A DNA stretch of 55,619 nt from an uncultured Bacteroidales bacterium (GCA_947074105.1 CAMTON010000013.1:1-55619); one strand, 5' to 3'; shown: positions 1 through 9,727, numbered from the stretch's first letter. Numbers and translations: made by a program. The notes: generated from the letters alone by a model not told the origin.

Positions 1-2684
1 CTTCGGGACAGCCGGGCGAGGGTTCACGTATCCGTATCCGCGGTGTCGGAACCATCAATAACTCCGATCCACTTTACATTGTCGACGGTATGCCGATTGA
101 AGGCGGTATCGACTATCTTAACCCCAATGATATCGCAAGTATCGAGGTGCTAAAAGATGCTGCTTCTGGAGCGATCTACGGAGCTCGTGCAGCAAACGGG
201 GTTATCCTTGTAACTACGAAAAAAGGTTCGGAAGGAAAAGTAAAAGTAACATATGACTATTCTTACAGTCTTCAGAACGCATGGAAACAGCGAGATATGC
301 TTAACGCTACCGAATATGCCATCCTTATGAATGAAGGAGCGCTTAACGCCGGCAAAGCAGCAATCTATGCTGATCCTTATTCTTTCGGAACAGGTACTAA
401 CTGGCAGGACGAAGTGTTCAATAAAAACGCTCCGATGCAGAATCATCAGATCAGCGTCAGCAGCGCGACCGATAAGACAAATTACTTCCTTTCTTTCGGT
501 TACTTAACTCAGGACGGTATTGTCGGTGGTAATTACGACCGTTCGAACTATAACCGTATGACTCTGAGGTCTAACATCACGAATTATCTGCTTAATGATC
601 AGTCCAGAAACTGGCTTAACAAGATCCAGATAGGTATGAACGCTTCTTATGCGCACATAACTTCTACGGCTCTTGAGACTAATTCAGAATTTGGCTCAAT
701 ACTTGGATCTTCACTGACTCTTTCTCCTACACTTGGAGTATATGCTACAGATGAACAGGCAGTCCTTGACAGATATAAAGGAGATGATAAATTCACTCCC
801 GTATATTCTTCCGACGGTCGTCTGTACTCAGTACCGGGAAGTGATTACAATGAGATGGTAAATCCTGTCGCAGCACTATCTCTTCCGGGGGCAAAAGGGT
901 GGAGCCACAAATTAGTAGGCAATTTCTTCGCTGATATCCAGCTTTATGATAATCTTAAATTCCGTTCTCAGCTTGGTACCGACCTTGCTTTCTACGGTGT
1001 TGACGGATGGACTCCGAAGTATTATCTTACTTCAAACAATTACGCTCAGCGTTCTTCTGCACAGAGTGAGTCAAGCAACAGTCTTACATGGCAGTGGGAA
1101 AATATCCTTTCTTATGACAAGACAATAGATAAACACTCTTTCTCTGTTATGGCAGGTACATCTGCAAAGAAAACAACAGGTCGTACAGTAGGAGCCTTCA
1201 ACTATGATCTTATCGAGGAAAGCGATGACAAGGGTAACCTTGGCGGAACAACCGGTCTTTATGAGGACCGAAACGGTTGGGGATATGTTCATTATACCCA
1301 TACAATGGCTTCATATTTCGGACGTGTAAGCTACAACTTCGATGAGAAATATATGATCCAGGCTACTATACGCCGCGACGGTTCTTCAAACTTCGGTCCT
1401 GACAACAAATGGGGTGTTTTCCCATCTGTATCGGGTGGATGGAACGTAACAAACGAAAACTTTATGGATTCGCGTCCTGAATGGTTTACGTTCATGAAAC
1501 TTCGCGGATCATGGGGTAAGAATGGTAACGAGGCTATCGGAGCTTATAAATACACTGCACTTACACTTACCGGAAACAACGCTCAGTTCGGTTCTTCTTC
1601 AGATATCATCCTTGGAACAAAACCTGCAATCCTAGCAAACAGATCTATCGGATGGGAAGAGAGTGAGCAGACAGATATCGCTGTTGACTTTGGGTTCCTT
1701 AATAATGCATTGATGTTCACTGCCGATTATTATGTGAAGAAAACCAACGGAATGCTCCTTGAGATGCCTATTCCTGACTATGTAGGAGAGAATAAACCAT
1801 GGGGTAATGTAGGTAAGATGAAGAATGAAGGTGTCGAACTTGAACTTTCTTACAGATTCAAAGTATCTGACTTCAACTTCCGTATTGCCGGAAATGCTGC
1901 TTATCTTAAAAATACTCTTATCGACTACGGTAATGAGACAGGGTATGCGAATCTTGACAATATCCAGGGACTTGGTACTATAACAAGAGCAGAAAACGGT
2001 CTTCCTTTCCCTTATTTCTACGGATATAAGACAAATGGTCTTTTCCAGAATATGGATGATGTAAGAAACTATAGTTATATCGATGCTAACGGAAACAAAC
2101 AGCTGATTCAGCCTGATGCAAAACCGGGAGACGTACGTTTTGTCGATCTTAACGGCGATGGTATAATCGATGACAACGATAAGACAATGCTTGGTAAGGG
2201 TATGCCTGACTGGACTTTCGGTCTTAACTTCAATGTTGACTGGAAAGGATTCGACTTCAGTATGATGTGGCAGGGTAATGCAGGCAATCAGATTTTTGAT
2301 GCTACAAGACGTACCGATATCACTTCAGCGAATCTACCTTCTTATATGCTTAACCGCTGGACAGGAGAGGGAACATCAAACTATATCCCACGCTATGTTG
2401 AAGGTGATGCTACAAACTGGCAGGTTTCTGACCTGTATGTAAAAGACGGTTCTTATCTGCGTCTTAAAAACATCCAGCTTGGTTACACTCTTCCTAAAAG
2501 CTTTACCAAAAAGATCCTGATCGATAACCTTCGATTCTATGTGGCAGCTGAAAATCTTCTGACTTTCACGAAATACGACGGTTTCGATCCTGAAATTTCA
2601 TCGGGTGGTACATCACTTGGCGTTGACCGCGGTTGCTATCCGCAGGCTAAAGTCTATACAGTAGGTGTTAACCTTAATTTCTAA
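1..2684 (+). CDS. SusC/RagA-family TonB-dependent outer-membrane receptor, 5' end outside the window
   Basis: The reading frame is open from position 3, so the gene begins upstream of the window; the ATG at 90 is internal. The visible protein starts inside the TonB plug domain with the SusC-typical run RGVGTINNSDPLYIVDG, then VLKDAASGAIYGARAANGVILVTTKKG, followed by about 800 residues of beta-barrel strands ending in an aromatic-rich C-terminus (VYTVGVNLNF). In this family the barrel imports oligosaccharides across the outer membrane using TonB energy, with SusD as a lid. The neighbours (SusD 18 bp downstream, a glycan-binding lipoprotein, GH16 and GH3) indicate a beta-glucan utilization locus. 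The signal peptide, any carboxypeptidase-like N-terminal domain and the TonB box lie outside the window. The family call is secure; the substrate is inferred from neighbours. Confidence 0.97.
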   Translation, partial: SGQPGEGSRIRIRGVGTINNSDPLYIVDGMPIEGGIDYLNPNDIASIEVLKDAASGAIYGARAANGVILVTTKKGSEGKVKVTYDYSYSLQNAWKQRDMLNATEYAILMNEGALNAGKAAIYADPYSFGTGTNWQDEVFNKNAPMQNHQISVSSATDKTNYFLSFGYLTQDGIVGGNYDRSNYNRMTLRSNITNYLLNDQSRNWLNKIQIGMNASYAHITSTALETNSEFGSILGSSLTLSPTLGVYATDEQAVLDRYKGDDKFTPVYSSDGRLYSVPGSDYNEMVNPVAALSLPGAKGWSHKLVGNFFADIQLYDNLKFRSQLGTDLAFYGVDGWTPKYYLTSNNYAQRSSAQSESSNSLTWQWENILSYDKTIDKHSFSVMAGTSAKKTTGRTVGAFNYDLIEESDDKGNLGGTTGLYEDRNGWGYVHYTHTMASYFGRVSYNFDEKYMIQATIRRDGSSNFGPDNKWGVFPSVSGGWNVTNENFMDSRPEWFTFMKLRGSWGKNGNEAIGAYKYTALTLTGNNAQFGSSSDIILGTKPAILANRSIGWEESEQTDIAVDFGFLNNALMFTADYYVKKTNGMLLEMPIPDYVGENKPWGNVGKMKNEGVELELSYRFKVSDFNFRIAGNAAYLKNTLIDYGNETGYANLDNIQGLGTITRAENGLPFPYFYGYKTNGLFQNMDDVRNYSYIDANGNKQLIQPDAKPGDVRFVDLNGDGIIDDNDKTMLGKGMPDWTFGLNFNVDWKGFDFSMMWQGNAGNQIFDATRRTDITSANLPSYMLNRWTGEGTSNYIPRYVEGDATNWQVSDLYVKDGSYLRLKNIQLGYTLPKSFTKKILIDNLRFYVAAENLLTFTKYDGFDPEISSGGTSLGVDRGCYPQAKVYTVGVNLNF

Positions 2685-2702
2685 TTTTAATATTGAACTC
2701 TC

Positions 2703-4202
2703 ATGAAAAAATATAGTTTTTTATTCTTATTGGCTGCGGGATTAGGGTTTTCATCATGTTCCGAAGATTTCCTTACAGCAGTATCACCCGATCAGATCGT
2801 GGTTGAAGAATATTTCAAGACAGAAGCAAAAATATATGAAGCACTTGTAGCGGCTTATGACCCGTTGCAGTGGCCTGACTGGAACGGCAGCGAATACAAT
2901 CCTGCTCTTATCATCACTGATATGATGGGTGACGATATCCTTGTGGGAGGTGCTAATGCTTCCGACAATCAGGGATGGCACATGATGTTCAACTACAACG
3001 TAAACTCTGAAAGAGTCGTTGCGGGAGTATGGAAATGCTATTACGCCGGTATCAACCGTGCCAACAATGTAATGAATTTCATGCAGTATGTAGAGAATAT
3101 CTCTCCTGAAAAAGAAGCTCTTTACATTGCTGAAGCGAAAGTGCTTCGCGCTTACTATTATACTTATCTGTGGAAGATGTGGGGTAATATCCCTTACTAT
3201 ACAAAGAATCTTGATTTCCCTTATCTGGGTCAGCAATATCAGGCAGACGATGTATATGCCGGAATAATCTCCGATCTTGACGAAGCTATCGCCGAAGGCG
3301 GACTTCCTATGAGAGCAGATGCAGTGACTTACGGTCGTGTGACTAAAGCTATGGCATACATGCTTTACGCAGAGGCGGTGATGTATCAGAAGGATCAATC
3401 AAGATATCCTACGGCTCTTGCATATATGAACGAGATCATCGGTTCGGGACAGTATGAACTTTATCCTGATTTCGGCGAAATTTTCGAAGATAAGGGGGAG
3501 TGGTGTAAAGAGTCTATCTGGGAGATCAACTTCCGCAGTGAAGGTGCCGTGCGCTCATGGAACGGCCCACTTGTATCGGGAGGAACATGTCTTCCGCGTC
3601 TTATCAGCCCTCACTCATGGGTGATCGGTAAAGACGGTCTTGACAGCGGCTGGGGCTTTGGTCCTGTTCGTGCTGAGGCTTACGAAATGTATGAAGAAGG
3701 CGACAGCCGTCGTGACGGTTCTGTCTTCGACGCACGTAACGGAAGCTATAACGAAAGATATCAGAATACCGGTTTCTGGCTTAAGAAATATATCGCACGT
3801 GTAGGCTATGCCGACGGCCAGCTTGCCGATGCCGATCTTAACTGGAGAAACAACCTTAGAATCTACCGTTATGCAGAGACTCTTCTTAATGCTGCCGAGC
3901 TTATCCGTCTTGGTGCTGGAGCAGGAGATGCAGAAGGCTATCTTACTCAGGTCAGAGAGCGTGCCGGTGTTGATGCTATCCCTGCTACAATCGACAATAT
4001 CATTAACGAACGCCGTCTTGAATTCGTAGGCGAAGGAAAACGTTACTGGGATCTTATCCGCTCGGGAAAAGCCGCAGCAACACTCAGAGCCGATTCTGAA
4101 GGATTCAGAACAAACAACTGGACTGAAAGCAAGAAATGGCTTCCTATCCCTCAGAAAGAGATCGATGCTTCACAGGGAACACTAAAACAGAATAACTATT
4201 AA
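2703..4202 (+). CDS. SusD/RagB-family glycan-binding lipoprotein
   Basis: The 499-residue protein has a lipoprotein signal (MKKYSFLFLLAAGLGFSSC, lipid-anchored Cys at residue 20) followed by SEDFLTAVSPDQ, the usual SusD start. The body has the helical TPR-like SusD fold pattern (AEAKVLRAYYYTYLWKMWGNIPYYT; ITNERRLEF-like sequence IINERRLEFVGEGKRYWDLIRSG) and the typical C-terminal WLPIPQKEIDASQGTLKQN. SusD proteins sit on the cell surface, bind the target polysaccharide and cap the SusC barrel. It is 18 bp downstream of susC and 11 bp upstream of the next gene, so it is almost certainly in the same operon. Family assignment is secure; glycan specificity cannot be read from the sequence. Confidence 0.97.
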   Translation: MKKYSFLFLLAAGLGFSSCSEDFLTAVSPDQIVVEEYFKTEAKIYEALVAAYDPLQWPDWNGSEYNPALIITDMMGDDILVGGANASDNQGWHMMFNYNVNSERVVAGVWKCYYAGINRANNVMNFMQYVENISPEKEALYIAEAKVLRAYYYTYLWKMWGNIPYYTKNLDFPYLGQQYQADDVYAGIISDLDEAIAEGGLPMRADAVTYGRVTKAMAYMLYAEAVMYQKDQSRYPTALAYMNEIIGSGQYELYPDFGEIFEDKGEWCKESIWEINFRSEGAVRSWNGPLVSGGTCLPRLISPHSWVIGKDGLDSGWGFGPVRAEAYEMYEEGDSRRDGSVFDARNGSYNERYQNTGFWLKKYIARVGYADGQLADADLNWRNNLRIYRYAETLLNAAELIRLGAGAGDAEGYLTQVRERAGVDAIPATIDNIINERRLEFVGEGKRYWDLIRSGKAAATLRADSEGFRTNNWTESKKWLPIPQKEIDASQGTLKQNNY

Positions 4203-4213
4203 AAGTTACAATC

Positions 4214-6085
4214 ATGAAAGCAGCATATAGAAAAATATTATATATAAGCACTGCAGCCTTTATGGTTGCATCATGCCAGGACGAATACAATCATCCTTCA
4301 CAGGCGGGTATTCCTCTTGCGGCAGATATCAATTGCGAGATCACCGTTGATCAGGAAACCAATGAGGTGACGTTCAAAATGAATAATCCCGGATGTAATC
4401 CTGTATGGAGGCTTAGCGAAAAGGAATATTCGACTGTCAACGGACTGACAAAGGTATATGCTACGGCCGGAACTTATGAAGTGGAGATCAAAATCTCAAA
4501 CTCAAACGGTGTCAGCGACGCTTCGATAATCCGAGAGTTCACTCTTGAAAACACTATAGTCGACTTCACACGTTACTTCACGATGTTCGGTGGCGACAAC
4601 AGCAAAGAGTGGGTAATGGCAAGAAAAGAAGCCGGTCATCTAGGTTGCGGCGAACCGGGTTCAGACGGCTTGGGCTGGTATAGCGCAATGCCTGATGAAA
4701 AGGCTGCATATGGTCTTTACGATAATACTATGACTTTCACCTATGCAGGTGAATATACATACAATCCTGGTGATGCGGGAACAGTTATGCTTAATAAGGA
4801 CTGTACTATTTTCCCTGAATTCCATACAGGTGAAGACTTTATAGCACCGGTAGGAACTACAACGACTAACTACTCTTTCGAAGTTGAAGGTGAAGATGTA
4901 ATTCTTGTACTTCCTCCGGAATCATATCTGGCATATATTCCTAACGATCCGATCTACCGAGCTCCGCGTTTTAAAGTGACGTCACTTAAAAATAACAGAA
5001 TCGAGCTTATCGCGGATGAAGGTACTATCGCATGGCACTACACAATAGTAACAAATGAGGGAGAGGATGATAATAACGGAAATACAGGTGGTGCTTCCGG
5101 TTATGATCCTGATTCACAGTACAATTTGTGGAAAGACTGTAACTACAATAATACGTTCTTCTATGCTCCGGGATGGTCGGAGATAGCAGCTCCGGAAATC
5201 GTAGTAAACGGAAATAATTATACAGTAATGCTTCCTCACGCTACCTACGAACAATGGCAGGCACAGGTTTTCTTCAATACCGATATATCTACTTCTTCGG
5301 CTTCGCAGTATGACTTCTCGCTTATCCTTAACTCGAATAAGAATATCGGAAGAGCGACTATAAAACTTGCTAAGACAGGTGACGACGAAACATATTACTT
5401 CGCTGAGATGGTTTCACTTTCAGCTTATGAAGACAAGCTTATCGTATTCTCCGGAATGGAAGGTCTTGATATGGACAATGTAAGTCTTGTGTTCGACTTT
5501 GGAGGAAATCCTGAAGGTTCTGAAATCACAATCAGTGATATCGTTCTTAAAGACAGCGCGAACGACGACGGCTCAGGCGGCGGTAACCACGGAGAACCTG
5601 AAGACGACAATGTGAACTGGGACGCTTCCGCTTCTCATAACTTCTGGAATGCTTCTTCATTCTTCAACAGTTACTATTACGCACCGGGCTGGGGACAGAT
5701 TGCCGATCCTGAGCTTGTTGTAAAGAATAATGAATATACAGTATTACTTCCTTCCGCTACCTACGAACAGTGGCAGGCACAGGTTAAATTCCATACCGAT
5801 ATAGCTACAGTTTCAGAAACGAAATACGATTTCCGCTGCGTGCTTAATTCTAATAAGAATATCGGCGGAGTAACAGTGAAACTTGTAATGGAAGGCAATG
5901 ACGACGTATTCTACTTCGACAGCCGTGTTTCTCTTAAGGCTTATGAAGACTATGACTTCAAAGTTGCCGGACTCGACGGTATCGATATGGACAATATGAC
6001 CCTTGTATTCGATTTCGGTGGCAATCCAGAAGGAACAGAAGTCACGATAAGCGAAGTATTACTTAAAGATTCAAGCATTAATTAA
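4214..6085 (+). CDS. Surface glycan-binding lipoprotein with two tandem carbohydrate-binding-like modules
   Basis: This 623-residue lipoprotein (lipobox FMVASC, Cys 21) follows susD by 11 bp. Residues about 30-110 look like a PKD/Ig-like domain (TYEVEIKISNSNGVSDASIIREF), and about 115-285 form a second domain. Two modules of about 150 residues follow, at roughly 302-450 and 472-621, joined by a Gly/Asp-rich linker. Both contain the runs YYAPGW or FYAPGW, ATYEQWQAQV, LNSNKNIG and DMDNxxLVFDFGGNPEG. Position in the operon and the lipid anchor fit a surface glycan-binding protein (SGBP) that helps SusCD capture glucan, as in other beta-1,3-glucan loci. The modules resemble jelly-roll CBMs in length and aromatic content, but I cannot name a CBM family. 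The two copies are close to identical in stretches even at DNA level, suggesting a recent duplication. Confidence 0.85.
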   Translation: MKAAYRKILYISTAAFMVASCQDEYNHPSQAGIPLAADINCEITVDQETNEVTFKMNNPGCNPVWRLSEKEYSTVNGLTKVYATAGTYEVEIKISNSNGVSDASIIREFTLENTIVDFTRYFTMFGGDNSKEWVMARKEAGHLGCGEPGSDGLGWYSAMPDEKAAYGLYDNTMTFTYAGEYTYNPGDAGTVMLNKDCTIFPEFHTGEDFIAPVGTTTTNYSFEVEGEDVILVLPPESYLAYIPNDPIYRAPRFKVTSLKNNRIELIADEGTIAWHYTIVTNEGEDDNNGNTGGASGYDPDSQYNLWKDCNYNNTFFYAPGWSEIAAPEIVVNGNNYTVMLPHATYEQWQAQVFFNTDISTSSASQYDFSLILNSNKNIGRATIKLAKTGDDETYYFAEMVSLSAYEDKLIVFSGMEGLDMDNVSLVFDFGGNPEGSEITISDIVLKDSANDDGSGGGNHGEPEDDNVNWDASASHNFWNASSFFNSYYYAPGWGQIADPELVVKNNEYTVLLPSATYEQWQAQVKFHTDIATVSETKYDFRCVLNSNKNIGGVTVKLVMEGNDDVFYFDSRVSLKAYEDYDFKVAGLDGIDMDNMTLVFDFGGNPEGTEVTISEVLLKDSSIN

Positions 6086-6139
6086 TAATAACCAGTGGAA
6101 GAGAGTTTTAATGAAACTCTCTTCCGAATCCGATGCCTT

Positions 6140-7258
6140 ATGATACGATTAAATAAAATATATATGCTTCCGATGTTCATTGCTGCCGCCGTTGCATGCA
6201 GCGATAATGACAATTCTTCTTCCGGAAATTTCATCAACGTCGATCTGACATGCAATCCTAATGTAATCAACGTGGGTTATGAAGCGGGGGCCGCTCAGCT
6301 TAACGTGACTGCGAACCGTGAATGGGGGCTTTATACTCCGCACGAATGGATCAAATGTACTCCGACGTCGACGATAAAAGAAACAGAGATAGTCGATGTC
6401 ACAATCGCAGAAAATTCTACACGCAGCGAGCGTACAGGTTATATCATCTTTATGTCGGGCGCACGCCGCGATACAGTGAGAGTATATCAGGAGGCACCTC
6501 CTAAGCCTGAAGTTGATGATACGATACTGGTTCCTGAAGGTTATGAGCTTGTATGGCATGATGAATTCAATGCTGACGGAATGCCGGATAATGACTTGTG
6601 GTATTATGAAACAGGAATGGGCGACAATGGCTGGGGTAATAATGAGCTTCAGAATTATGTGGCCGGAACTGTCAATGGTACACAGATCGGATATGTGTCA
6701 GACGGAACATATAAGATCACTGCACAGAAAATCAACGGTACTGTCTATTCTATCCGCATCAATACGAGAGAGTCGTGGACTTACGGTTATTTTGAAGCAC
6801 GTCTGAAACTTCCGGGAGGAAAAGGCACATGGCCTGCATTCTGGATGATGCCTAAGAATTTCACTTCATGGCCGGCAGACGGAGAAATAGACATAATGGA
6901 AGAAGTCGGATATCGTCCGAACTGGGTTTCTTCCGCAATTCATTGTACTGCATACAACGGTATGTACAATACTGAAAAAACCGGTGAACTTTATATACCT
7001 ACGGCAGAATCGGCTTTCCATGTATATGCACTTGAGTGGACTGAAGATTATCTGCGCACTTACTGCGACGGCAATCTTATGTTTGAATATAAAAACGACG
7101 GAAAAGGCAATGATTCGTGGCCTTTCAATAAAGATTTCTATATAAAACTTAATCTAGCCTGGGGAGGAAACTGGGGTGGAGCTCAGGGTGTTGACGATTC
7201 AGCACTTCCTGCTACATATGAAATCGATTACGTCCGCGTATTTCAGAAAGTAGAATAA
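6140..7258 (+). CDS. BACON-GH16 endo-beta-1,3(4)-glucanase, lipoprotein
   Basis: The frame is open from a GTG at 6095, but the ATG at 6140 is preferred because it gives a clean lipoprotein signal (MIRLNKIYMLPMFIAAAVAC, Cys 20) and 372 residues. Residues about 30-115 form a BACON domain (VGYEAGAAQLNVTANREWGLYTP ... RTGYIIFMSGARRDTVRVYQEA). Residues about 135-372 are a glycoside hydrolase family 16 domain with the laminarinase-type catalytic motif E249-I-D251-I-M-E254 in GEIDIMEEVG; E249 is the expected nucleophile and E254 the acid/base. GH16 enzymes of this type cut internal beta-1,3 or mixed beta-1,3/1,4 glucosidic bonds. It would work at the cell surface, making oligosaccharides for SusCD. 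It is 54 bp from the SGBP gene and in the same operon. Choosing between laminarin and mixed-linkage glucan needs an assay. Confidence 0.93.
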   Translation: MIRLNKIYMLPMFIAAAVACSDNDNSSSGNFINVDLTCNPNVINVGYEAGAAQLNVTANREWGLYTPHEWIKCTPTSTIKETEIVDVTIAENSTRSERTGYIIFMSGARRDTVRVYQEAPPKPEVDDTILVPEGYELVWHDEFNADGMPDNDLWYYETGMGDNGWGNNELQNYVAGTVNGTQIGYVSDGTYKITAQKINGTVYSIRINTRESWTYGYFEARLKLPGGKGTWPAFWMMPKNFTSWPADGEIDIMEEVGYRPNWVSSAIHCTAYNGMYNTEKTGELYIPTAESAFHVYALEWTEDYLRTYCDGNLMFEYKNDGKGNDSWPFNKDFYIKLNLAWGGNWGGAQGVDDSALPATYEIDYVRVFQKVE

Positions 7259-7286
7259 TAATAAAAAAAGAATGATCACATAGCTT

Positions 7287-7320
7287 CACCGGATGAAAGT
7301 GTAAAAGGCTGCATCCGGTG
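7287..7320 (+). promoter_or_regulatory. Intercistronic hairpin between the GH16 and GH3 genes
   Basis: A perfect 9-bp inverted repeat, CACCGGATG at 7287-7295 and CATCCGGTG at 7312-7320, flanks a 16-nt loop. No T-run follows, so it is not an intrinsic terminator. It lies in the 95-bp gap before the GH3 start and could stabilise or process the polycistronic mRNA. That role is inference. Confidence 0.4.
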
Positions 7321-7353
7321 ATATTAACACAATATTTACAAGAGACTTTTATT

Positions 7354-9660
7354 ATGGCTGTAAAATATGTAAAAAACATTATATGTGGAGGCTCGGTTCT
7401 GCTGATGGCAAGTTGCACAGAGACACCGGTTTCAAAAGAAAATGCTTTTGTTGAAAATCTTCTCTCTCAAATGACAATAGATGAGAAGTTAGGTCAGATG
7501 AATCAGGTAGCATGGGGCGACTGGTGTGATATGGCGAAAAAAGGACAGATAGGATCCGTTCTTAACATCACCAATATCAATGACATTCGTGAAATGCAGC
7601 GTTGTGCTGTTGAGGAATCCCGACTTGGTATTCCTGTTCTTGTGGCTCGTGACGTAATTCACGGTTACAAAACAATTTTTCCTATTCCACTGGGACAGGC
7701 TGCAACTTTCAATCCTGAAATTGTTGAAAAAGGAGCTCGCGTTTCTGCAATCGAAGCATCGTCCGAAGGTATTCGCTGGACATTCTCACCAATGGTGGAT
7801 ATCAGCCGTGACCCGCGTTGGGGACGAATAGCTGAGAGTTTCGGTGAAGATCAATATCTTTCATCAGTTCTTGGTAGCGCGATGGTAAGAGGTTATCAGG
7901 GCGACGATCTTACAGATCCAACCTCAATTGCAGCATGTGTTAAGCATTTTGTGGGATACGGAGCAGCAGAGGGTGGTCGTGATTACAACTCTACTTATAT
8001 CACTGAAAATTCATTACGTAACGTATATCTAAAACCTTTTCAATCTGCGGCACAAGAGGGAGCTCTGACATATATGACCTCTTTCAACGACAATGACGGG
8101 ATACCTTGTTCTGCAAACAAAAAGATACTTAAAGATATCCTTCGTAAAGAGTGGGGATTCGACGGAGTAGTTGTTTCAGACTGGGCTTCAATAGGTGAAA
8201 TGGTACCTCACGGTTTCGCTCACGATAATAAAGAAGCAGGTATGCAGGCTATTAATGCCGGTGTAGATATGGAGATGGTATCAGGTTCTTATGTTGCATA
8301 CGGAAAAGAACTTCTTGCAGAGAAAAAAATAGATATCAAATCTATCGATGAAGCAGTTCGTAATATCCTTCGTGTGAAATATCGTCTTGGACTATTTGAA
8401 AACCCATACTTCGAAAATAATCCTGAAATCCTTTATGCTCCCGAGCATCTTGATGCTGCAAAGCAGGCTGCAATCGAGGGAACTATCCTTCTTAAAAATG
8501 AAAGAAATGTTCTTCCTCTTGATCGCAATAAAGTGAAAACTCTTGCAATTATCGGACCTTTGGCCGATGCTCCTTATGAACAGATGGGAACATGGGTATT
8601 CGACGGAGAAAAAGAGCGCTCTGTCACTCCTCTTACGGCTATCTCACAGATGCTTAATGTAAGTGCCGACAAAATGGACGGACAATATAAATTCAATGTT
8701 GTAAACAATTACTCTAATTCAAATAAAGTAAGCGGAACGACAAATGTAATTTTCGAACCGGGTCTTGCATACTCAAGAGATAAAAACAAATCGGGAATAC
8801 CTGCCGCTGTTTCAGCTGCACGTCGTGCCGATGCGGTAGTTGTATTCGTTGGTGAGGAGTCAATCCTTTCGGGCGAAGCTCATTCTCTTGCCGATATCTC
8901 ACTTCAGGGAGCACAAAAAGAACTTATCGATGCACTGGCAACAACCGGCAAAGATATCATTATGGTTGTGATGGCCGGTCGCCCTCTTACGATTGGTGAT
9001 CAGATCGACAAATCGGCAGCCGTACTTTACTCTTTCCATCCGGGAACGATGGGTGGACCTGCTCTTGCTGAGATTATCTTCGGAGAAGCAGTACCAAGCG
9101 GAAAGACACCGGTTACATTCCCTAAAATGGTTGGTCAGATCCCTTTATATTACAATCATAATATGACAGGTCGTCCTGCAAGCCGTACTGAAACTCTTCT
9201 TAACGAGATTCCTGTTGAGGCGGGGCAAACTTCTCTTGGTTGTACAAGTTTCTATCTTGATGCGGGCTTTGATCCATTGTATCCTTTCGGATACGGACTA
9301 AGCTATACGACATTCGAAATCGGAGCTCCTAAAACAGATGCTACGGAATATAATATGAATGGTGTTATAACAGCGTCATGTGTTATTACTAATACGGGAA
9401 ATATGGAAGCAACAGAAGTTCTTCAGCTTTATATACGTGATCTTGTAGGAAGTGTGACACGTCCTGTTAAAGAACTTAAAGCATTTGAAAGAGTTACATT
9501 GAAACCCGGAGAAACAAAAGAGGTGACTTTCTCTCTTCCTGTTTCAGAGCTTGCTTTCTGGGATGCGGATATGAAATACGGTGTTGAAAAAGGAGATTTC
9601 CTTCTTTGGATCAACAACAGCAGTCTTCCTTCAGAATCTGCAGCATTCAAGGTGAAATAA
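7354..9660 (+). CDS. GH3 beta-glucosidase, BglX-like lipoprotein
   Basis: The frame is open from a GTG at 7318, but ATG 7354 is chosen because it starts a lipoprotein signal (MAVKYVKNIICGGSVLLMASC) and gives 768 residues, the usual length for BglX-like enzymes. The GH3 N-terminal barrel shows K197-H198 in CVKHFVGYGAAEGGRDYN and the nucleophile D276 in VVVSDWAS. The second alpha/beta sandwich and a C-terminal fibronectin-III-like domain (VLQLYIRDLVGSVTRPVKELKAFERVTLKPGETKEVTFSL) follow. The enzyme removes terminal glucose from beta-gluco-oligosaccharides and would finish the degradation begun by the GH16 enzyme, probably in the periplasm. It is the last gene of the locus before a strong terminator. 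The linkage preference (1,3, 1,4 or 1,6) is not readable from sequence. Confidence 0.94.
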   Translation: MAVKYVKNIICGGSVLLMASCTETPVSKENAFVENLLSQMTIDEKLGQMNQVAWGDWCDMAKKGQIGSVLNITNINDIREMQRCAVEESRLGIPVLVARDVIHGYKTIFPIPLGQAATFNPEIVEKGARVSAIEASSEGIRWTFSPMVDISRDPRWGRIAESFGEDQYLSSVLGSAMVRGYQGDDLTDPTSIAACVKHFVGYGAAEGGRDYNSTYITENSLRNVYLKPFQSAAQEGALTYMTSFNDNDGIPCSANKKILKDILRKEWGFDGVVVSDWASIGEMVPHGFAHDNKEAGMQAINAGVDMEMVSGSYVAYGKELLAEKKIDIKSIDEAVRNILRVKYRLGLFENPYFENNPEILYAPEHLDAAKQAAIEGTILLKNERNVLPLDRNKVKTLAIIGPLADAPYEQMGTWVFDGEKERSVTPLTAISQMLNVSADKMDGQYKFNVVNNYSNSNKVSGTTNVIFEPGLAYSRDKNKSGIPAAVSAARRADAVVVFVGEESILSGEAHSLADISLQGAQKELIDALATTGKDIIMVVMAGRPLTIGDQIDKSAAVLYSFHPGTMGGPALAEIIFGEAVPSGKTPVTFPKMVGQIPLYYNHNMTGRPASRTETLLNEIPVEAGQTSLGCTSFYLDAGFDPLYPFGYGLSYTTFEIGAPKTDATEYNMNGVITASCVITNTGNMEATEVLQLYIRDLVGSVTRPVKELKAFERVTLKPGETKEVTFSLPVSELAFWDADMKYGVEKGDFLLWINNSSLPSESAAFKVK

Positions 9661-9686
9661 TAGATAAGCTTTATATAGACAGATGC

Positions 9687-9727
9687 AAAAACATCCCGTT
9701 TGGAAAAAATCCTACGGGATGTTTTTT
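9687..9727 (+). terminator. Intrinsic terminator of the beta-glucan utilization operon
   Basis: The arms AAAAACATCCCGT and ACGGGATGTTTTT pair perfectly around a 14-nt loop and run into a T-tract, 27 bp after the GH3 stop codon. Confidence 0.88.

Noticed and set aside
2784..3398. Minus-strand ORF of 204 codons opposite susD
   Set aside because: SusD is certain on the plus strand; the opposite frame has no domain and unusual composition.
6095..6139. GTG start for the GH16 gene
   Set aside because: The ATG at 6140 starts a proper lipoprotein signal; the extra 15 residues would bury it.
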